From JAFGTE01 sp965369305 (GTDB taxonomy: Bacteria > Patescibacteriota > Gracilibacteria > UM-FILTER-43-11), in assembly GCA_965369305.1 (NCBI GenBank), contig CBDUQG010000020.1, forward strand, positions 1 to 15,563: a stretch of DNA of 15,563 nt, in the 5' to 3' direction. The notes beneath the pieces were generated by a model that worked only from the letters and a program-made list of their open reading frames with translations, ran no database searches and was not told the DNA's origin. A program made the position numbers and the translations under genes. Of the stretch, positions 11,270-15,563 are shown piece by piece (the stretch's first letter is position 1; the number at the start of each line of letters is the position of its first letter).

Positions 11270-12715
11270 ATGGCTGATCAGAACACCGAAATGCCGGCAG
11301 ACATTGCTGAGGCCGAAGGAATCTTCGCCAGACTCAGCAAATCCACCTTCAATCAGGCCGACCCGTCTGATTACATGGAGAAATTCAAAAAAGGGATTTC
11401 GCCTCAGTTGGTTGCCCATATTTCAAAAGATAAGGATGAGCCGGAATGGATGCTGCATCACCGCATGAAGGCTTACGAGTACTTCACCCGTATCGAGATG
11501 CCCAAATGGGGCCCAGCGCTAGACGCGCTTAACTTTGATGAAATTTGCTTCTTTGCTAAAGCTGCTGATAAAAAGGGTGGTTTTGAGAGCTGGGATAAAG
11601 TCCCCTCTTACATCAAGGATACCTTTGATCGTCTGGGAATTCCTGAAGCTGAAAAGAAGGTACTAGCGGGGGTCGGTGCCCAATATGAATCTGAAGTGGT
11701 TTACCACAGCCTCGAAAAAGAACTCGAAGAGCAGGGCGTGCTATTTCTGGATATGGACGTCGCCCTGCAAGAACACCCCGAACTGGTGAAGAAGTACTTC
11801 ATGAAATGTGTTCCTGCTAATGATCATAAGTTTGCCGCCCTCCATGCAGCCGTTTGGTCAGGAGGAACCTTCCTCTATGTACCCAAAGGCGTAAAAGTTG
11901 AAAAACCACTTCAGGCCTACTTCCGTATGAACGCCCAGGGAATGGGTCAGTTCGAACACACGCTAATCGTCATTGAAGATGGCGCCGAAGCTCATTACAT
12001 CGAAGGCTGCAGCGCACCAAAGTATGGCTCTAATGCCTTACACGCTGGCTGCGTCGAAGTATTTGTAGGTAAGGGAGCTAAATTCCGATATTCATCTGTT
12101 GAAAACTGGAGTAAGGACACCTACAACCTAAATACTAAACGCGCCATCGTTGATGATGGGGGCCGCATGGAATGGGTTGGCGGCAACATGGGCTCCAGCA
12201 TCACTATGCTTTACCCATGCACAATCTTGAAGGGGAACAATTCTCAGGCTGACCACCTAGGAATCGCCTTTGCTAATGCTGGGCAAATCCAGGACACGGG
12301 TGCTAAAGTTTTTCATATCGGCGAAAATACCGGCTCCAAAATCCTCATGAAGTCGATTTCAAAAGCAGGTGGTCAAAGTATCTATCGTGGTGACCTTCGT
12401 ATCGCTAAATCAGCCAAGAATGCTATGAGTCAGGTGGAATGTGATGCGCTGATCTTGGATGAGGTCTCAATTTCTGATACCTATCCGAACATTAAAGTCG
12501 ATAACAACTCCGCAACGATCAACCATGAAGCACGTGTGGGGCGGCTAAATGATGAAGACATCTTCTATCTGACCTCTCGTGGTATCCCGACTGCACAGGC
12601 TGAAGCCATGATCGTCAATGGCTTCATCAATCCGATTGTACGTGAACTACCTCTGGAATACGCGGTTGAAATGAACCGCCTCATTGAACTTGAAATGGAA
12701 AACTCTGTTGGATAA
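11270..12715 (+). CDS. sufB: Fe-S cluster assembly scaffold SufB
   Basis: 481 residues, normal for SufB. The central right-handed beta-helix and the C-terminal conserved part are intact. Cys391 in SQVECDALIL corresponds to the conserved scaffold Cys, and EARVGRLNDEDIFYLTSRGI is the usual SufB C-terminal motif. With SufC and SufD it forms the complex on which clusters are built from sulfur delivered by SufS. The N-terminal half is complete, so it is SufB and not SufD. Its last stop base overlaps the sufD start (TAATG). Confidence 0.97.
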   Translation: MADQNTEMPADIAEAEGIFARLSKSTFNQADPSDYMEKFKKGISPQLVAHISKDKDEPEWMLHHRMKAYEYFTRIEMPKWGPALDALNFDEICFFAKAADKKGGFESWDKVPSYIKDTFDRLGIPEAEKKVLAGVGAQYESEVVYHSLEKELEEQGVLFLDMDVALQEHPELVKKYFMKCVPANDHKFAALHAAVWSGGTFLYVPKGVKVEKPLQAYFRMNAQGMGQFEHTLIVIEDGAEAHYIEGCSAPKYGSNALHAGCVEVFVGKGAKFRYSSVENWSKDTYNLNTKRAIVDDGGRMEWVGGNMGSSITMLYPCTILKGNNSQADHLGIAFANAGQIQDTGAKVFHIGENTGSKILMKSISKAGGQSIYRGDLRIAKSAKNAMSQVECDALILDEVSISDTYPNIKVDNNSATINHEARVGRLNDEDIFYLTSRGIPTAQAEAMIVNGFINPIVRELPLEYAVEMNRLIELEMENSVG

Positions 12716-13617
12716 TGACCGAATTTAACCTACCTTTCATCATCGAATCAGAAGAAAAGGACTATGTCCTGAGTAAACATTATGAAGCTGAAAAAGAGAC
12801 TTACTGGCTAAAGATCCCTTCTCAAGTGCAGTTAAAATCCCCCATTTGGATCAAAATTAAGCCAACGGAGGACGCTGTTGATTTCACTTTGGAAATTGAG
12901 CTCGGCGAAAGTTCTAAGGCGAGCATCATCGAAGACTGGAGCTCCGATGTACATTCAGATGACATTGAGTACAGAAATCTAATCAAATGTGCGCCAAACT
13001 CAAATATGACCTATGTCGTACTCAATCACACAGCTGATGGAGCCCATATTCGAGAAGAGCGCAATACCGAAATCGACGCCAGTGCCAGCTGTCACATCTA
13101 TTCCTATCACTTTGGATCGAAAAAGGTCGAAAGTAAGATGCAGCAAAAAACGGTTGGTCCGGGTGCAGAAATTTTCACCGACATCGTCGCGAAAAGTGGC
13201 GCCAAGCAAGACCTCAACTTCAATTGTGAGCACCTTTATGCAGCCAAGAACGGATCAGGTGATATTGGCATGAAGGGTATCGCCCAAGATCAAGCCATGC
13301 TCAATTTTGATGGCATCGTGAATATAGCCCAGACCGGTGGAGGCAGCTCTGGCTTCCTCAACCAAGAAACCTTGAACCTCAGTCCCGATACGGTTGTCAA
13401 AGCAACGCCAGGCCTCAAGATTGATACCAATGATGTGAAAGCCGGCCATGGCGCCAGTGTAAGAAATCTGAACGATGAAGATCTTTATTACTTCGGTGCC
13501 AGAGGAATTAGTAAGGAAGAAGCCAAACAACTTCTAATTGCTGGATTCCTGGGTAGTGAAGTGCAAAAGATCGAGCGCTTCGAGCCCGCCTACAAAACGA
13601 TCAAGACCCTGATCTAA
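12715..13617 (+). CDS. sufD: Fe-S cluster assembly protein SufD, short form
   Basis: 300 residues, shorter than the 420-440 usual in E. coli or Bacillus; the missing part is N-terminal. The beta-helix core and the C-terminal motif KAGHGASVRNLNDEDLYYFGARGI are present, with His245 at the place of the SufD His implicated in cluster formation. It is the partner of SufB in the SufBC2D complex. It overlaps sufB and sufS by one base each (TAATG), so translation is likely coupled across both junctions. The family assignment rests on the C-terminal half and on position. Confidence 0.92.
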   Translation: MTEFNLPFIIESEEKDYVLSKHYEAEKETYWLKIPSQVQLKSPIWIKIKPTEDAVDFTLEIELGESSKASIIEDWSSDVHSDDIEYRNLIKCAPNSNMTYVVLNHTADGAHIREERNTEIDASASCHIYSYHFGSKKVESKMQQKTVGPGAEIFTDIVAKSGAKQDLNFNCEHLYAAKNGSGDIGMKGIAQDQAMLNFDGIVNIAQTGGGSSGFLNQETLNLSPDTVVKATPGLKIDTNDVKAGHGASVRNLNDEDLYYFGARGISKEEAKQLLIAGFLGSEVQKIERFEPAYKTIKTLI

Positions 13618-14813
13618 TGGACTTTAAAAAGGAATTTCCCATCTTTCAGCAGCATCCAGATCTTGTTTATCTGGACAATGCCGCCACCAGCCAAAAGCCG
13701 GCGGCTGTTATTGAAGCTGAAAGAGATTACTACCAAAAGCTCAACAGCAACATCCATCGTAGTGCTCATTTTTTGGCTGAAGAAGCAACCATCGCCTACG
13801 AAGAGGCTCGCCAATCAGTGGCTGATTTTATCGGCGCCGGCAAGAAACATGAAATCGTCTTCACGCGCAATGCCACCGAAGGCATTAACTTAGTGGCGCG
13901 CAGCTATGGAGACACTTTCTTGAATGAGGGTGATGAAGTGCTTATCAGTAAGATGGAGCATCATTCCAATACCGTCCCTTGGCTTCAGCTTGCTGAACGA
14001 AAAGGTGTTGTGGTCAAGTATCTCGACATTGACGACGAGGGTTATCTTGTTTTTGATGAATCTCAGATCACCGATAAAACCAAACTGGTTAGCTTAACGG
14101 GTATGTCAAACATCACAGGCGTGATTCCCAATCTACAGCCAATCATCAAAGCCGCTCATGAAAAAGGGGCTGTCGTAATGGTGGATGCCTGCCAACTGGC
14201 CGTCCACTCCCCCATTGATGTACAGAAATTAGATGCGGACTTCCTCGTTTTCTCTGGCCATAAGCTTTACGGACCAACTGGTATTGGTGTGCTTTATGGA
14301 AAAGAAGTGCTTCTCAAAAAAATGCCTCCGTTCCTGGGTGGTGGTGAAATGATTCAGGAGGTTTTTGAAGATCATTTCACGCCAGCTGATATTCCCAACA
14401 AATTCGAAGCAGGCACACCAAACATCGCCGGCACGGTGACCATGAAAGCCGTCGTAGACTTCATTGAACGAATTGGTTTTGATCAGATTAGAAAGGTAGA
14501 GCAAGAACTAACAGAACATGCACTAAAAAGGCTAAGCACGTTCCCCTTCCTCAAGCTGATCGGACCCAAAGAAAGCAAAAACAGAGGTTCCATTATCAGT
14601 TTCACCATGGATGATGTGCATCCACATGACATTGCCGAAGGCCTTTCTCAAAAAGGCATCTGTGTTCGCGCCGGGCACCATTGCGGCCAAATTCTGATGG
14701 ATCACTGGAACATCGCTGCCACAGCTCGCATCAGCATGGCTTTCTATAACACTAAGGAAGATATTGATAAAACAGTGGAGGCACTTGAAGAAGTTTATAA
14801 GTATTTCCACTAA
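13617..14813 (+). CDS. sufS: Cysteine desulfurase SufS
   Basis: 398 residues, a PLP-dependent class V aminotransferase-fold enzyme that takes sulfur from cysteine. The N-terminal YLDNAATSQKP (18-28) is present, and the NIHRSAHFLAEEAT segment (45-58) is typical of the SufS/CsdA group. MEHHSN (113-118) includes the PLP-stacking His, and Lys216 in FSGHKLYGPTG is the Schiff-base lysine. The persulfide Cys is Cys356 in RAGHHCGQ, in the short-loop context of group II desulfurases, which need SufU or SufE. The operon has SufU. It overlaps sufD and sufU by one base each. Confidence 0.97.
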   Translation: MDFKKEFPIFQQHPDLVYLDNAATSQKPAAVIEAERDYYQKLNSNIHRSAHFLAEEATIAYEEARQSVADFIGAGKKHEIVFTRNATEGINLVARSYGDTFLNEGDEVLISKMEHHSNTVPWLQLAERKGVVVKYLDIDDEGYLVFDESQITDKTKLVSLTGMSNITGVIPNLQPIIKAAHEKGAVVMVDACQLAVHSPIDVQKLDADFLVFSGHKLYGPTGIGVLYGKEVLLKKMPPFLGGGEMIQEVFEDHFTPADIPNKFEAGTPNIAGTVTMKAVVDFIERIGFDQIRKVEQELTEHALKRLSTFPFLKLIGPKESKNRGSIISFTMDDVHPHDIAEGLSQKGICVRAGHHCGQILMDHWNIAATARISMAFYNTKEDIDKTVEALEEVYKYFH

Positions 14814-15202
14814 TGGATATTTACGCTCAGAACATTCTCGATCGCTACAAAAAACCCTTCCACAAGGACAAAGCCATTGATGCCACCGTGCAGCACAAAG
14901 AAGCTAATCATTCCTGTGGAGACATTGTTGATGTGCAGCTAAAAATCGAAGACGGCAAAATCACTGATTACTCGTTTTCGGGAAACGGCTGCGCCATTTC
15001 TCAGGCTTCAGCCGACATGATGGGTGACCTAACTGAGGGCATGACCACCGAAGAGATAATCAGCCTAACTAAAGAAGAGATCTACGAGATGCTCGGTATC
15101 GAAATCAGTGTTAGGCGTAGCAAATGCGCCCTTCTGAGCCTTCTGGCCATTCAAAATGCCCTTCTGAATGAGTCAAAAAGCTGGTCAGACTACATGATTT
15201 AA
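14813..15202 (+). CDS. sufU: SufU-type sulfurtransferase
   Basis: 129 residues of the IscU/SufU fold. The ligands are Cys35 and Asp37 (HSCGD), Cys60 (GNGCAISQAS) and Cys105 (RRSKCALLSL). The position before the last Cys is Lys with Arg further out, not the His of IscU, which is a SufU mark. The insertion between the second and third Cys that Bacillus SufU carries seems shorter here, so the protein is smaller (about 147 in Bacillus). SufU accepts persulfide from SufS and passes it to SufBCD. It is the last gene of the operon; no strong terminator follows. Confidence 0.93.
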   Translation: MDIYAQNILDRYKKPFHKDKAIDATVQHKEANHSCGDIVDVQLKIEDGKITDYSFSGNGCAISQASADMMGDLTEGMTTEEIISLTKEEIYEMLGIEISVRRSKCALLSLLAIQNALLNESKSWSDYMI

Positions 15203-15208
15203 AAAAAC

Positions 15209-15236
15209 TTGACAATTAGGCATAGAGTGTTATATT
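15209..15236 (+). promoter_or_regulatory. Promoter after sufU
   Basis: A perfect TTGACA (15209-15214) and TATATT (15231-15236) are separated by 16 bp. The first ATG that opens a sizeable frame is at 15407, more than 160 nt downstream, so it would transcribe a long structured leader or a small RNA. Confidence 0.55.
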
Positions 15237-15242
15237 AACATT

Positions 15243-15350
15243 GGCTGTGAGCTAGTAACGACAAAATTTCGCGCCTCGGCCATCCATCATCATATCCAGC
15301 CTTCAGGGGCTGGCTTTCTGCATATATAATTTTCGCTTCAGGAAGCCAAA
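15243..15350 (+). other. Structured intergenic segment, possible small RNA or leader
   Basis: No credible gene is present. It holds two hairpins with a shared CTTCAGG: CCAGCC/GGCTGG around TTCAGG (15296-15313), and GCTT/AAGC around CAGG (about 15335-15346). The first is followed by CTTTC, a poor terminator tail. With promoters on both sides it may be a short RNA or a regulated leader. Confidence 0.3.
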
Positions 15351-15355
15351 TACCC

Positions 15356-15384
15356 TTGATAATGGGCCAGTTTTGATGTATAAT
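15356..15384 (+). promoter_or_regulatory. Promoter of the gene at the right edge
   Basis: TTGATA (15356-15361) and a perfect TATAAT (15379-15384) are separated by 17 bp. The leader before the ATG at 15407 would be about 16 nt. Confidence 0.7.
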
Positions 15385-15406
15385 ATATAGATAATTTTAA
15401 CGCTCT

Positions 15407-15563
15407 ATGGCTTCGGCAAACACGCCTGACAAAAAGGGAGAAAAAAATATCGAGCAAGGCGCTCAGCTTTTGATGGATAGCCTGCAAGGGGCTGTTTCTG
15501 AAATGGATGCCAAAATTGCTGCCGAGGAAGACAGGAAAAAGAAGGAAGAGCTCAAACTCAAGA
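15407..15563 (+). CDS. Start of a charged, probably helical protein (cut by the window edge)
   Basis: The frame from ATG 15407 is open to the window end, 52 codons, and begins MASANTPDKKGEKNIEQGAQ. It is rich in Glu, Lys, Ala and Asp and ends in a run of charged residues (AAEEDRKKKEELKLK), which suggests a long helix or coiled coil. There is no signal peptide or membrane segment in the visible part. The strong promoter just upstream, at the spacing seen for the other genes, supports it as real. No family is recognised. Confidence 0.7.
   Translation, partial: MASANTPDKKGEKNIEQGAQLLMDSLQGAVSEMDAKIAAEEDRKKKEELKLK

Noticed and set aside
1..15563. UGA recoded to glycine as in Gracilibacteria
   Set aside because: Long conserved genes (GlnA, SufB, sugar transferase) contain no in-frame TGA and use normal glycine codons.

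Overview
The window looks like a chromosomal segment of a Candidate Phyla Radiation (Patescibacteria) bacterium, possibly near Peregrinibacteria; this is inference from gene content and style, not from a marker phylogeny. The clues are a small T4SS-type pilin of the kind common in CPR, a compact SUF operon, single-copy tRNAs with encoded CCA, no Shine-Dalgarno sequence before any gene, good sigma70-type promoters that predict leaders of only about 3 to 30 nt, and TAA or TAG at nearly every stop.

Layout. 1-1330: two minus-strand genes, a lipoprotein and an M50 site-2 protease homologue. 1340-3110: rpmB, tRNA-Ser(GGA) with a partial copy of its 3' end, a DUF1905 protein, an unknown two-TM membrane protein, and a structured RNA ending in a terminator. 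3118-3824: an overlapping pair for nickel superoxide dismutase (sodN) and its maturation protease (sodX). 3860-4026: a partial tRNA-Thr copy followed by intact tRNA-Thr(GGT), whose 3' end overlaps antisense a TrmB-family regulator gene. That regulator diverges from a glutamine synthetase gene across a palindrome. 6561-8542: rpmG, a polyprenyl-phosphate sugar phosphotransferase, and RNase P RNA. 8600-9170: a tRNA cluster (Thr-TGT, Pro-TGG, Leu-CAG, Tyr-GTA), with the Thr gene again preceded by a partial copy of itself. 9195-10318: the pilin gene with tandem promoters, then a convergent PRC-barrel gene. 10371-15202: tRNA-Pro(GGG) and the sufC-B-D-S-U operon, in which the last four junctions overlap or nearly abut. 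15203-15563: an intergenic region with two promoters and the start of a new gene.

The most interesting signal is a small repeat family beside tRNA genes. Three tRNA genes (Ser-GGA, Thr-GGT, Thr-TGT) are each flanked on one side by a truncated direct copy of their own end, 89 to 141 nt away, and between the copies lies a related core. The two Thr cores align over 38 nt with 31 identities, and all seven differences are transitions. The Ser core matches their reverse complement in part. When the three are oriented by the intact tRNA, the order is the same: intact end, variable spacer, GAGC-purine-(C/T)GC...CTATTT core, triloop hairpin, truncated tRNA copy. The structured RNA at about 2885 carries a related core motif. 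I do not recognise this family.

Functionally the window combines translation parts (L28, L33, seven tRNAs, RNase P), Fe-S cluster assembly (SUF), superoxide defence (Ni-SOD), nitrogen assimilation (GlnA with a candidate regulator) and cell-surface functions (lipoprotein, pilin, sugar phosphotransferase).
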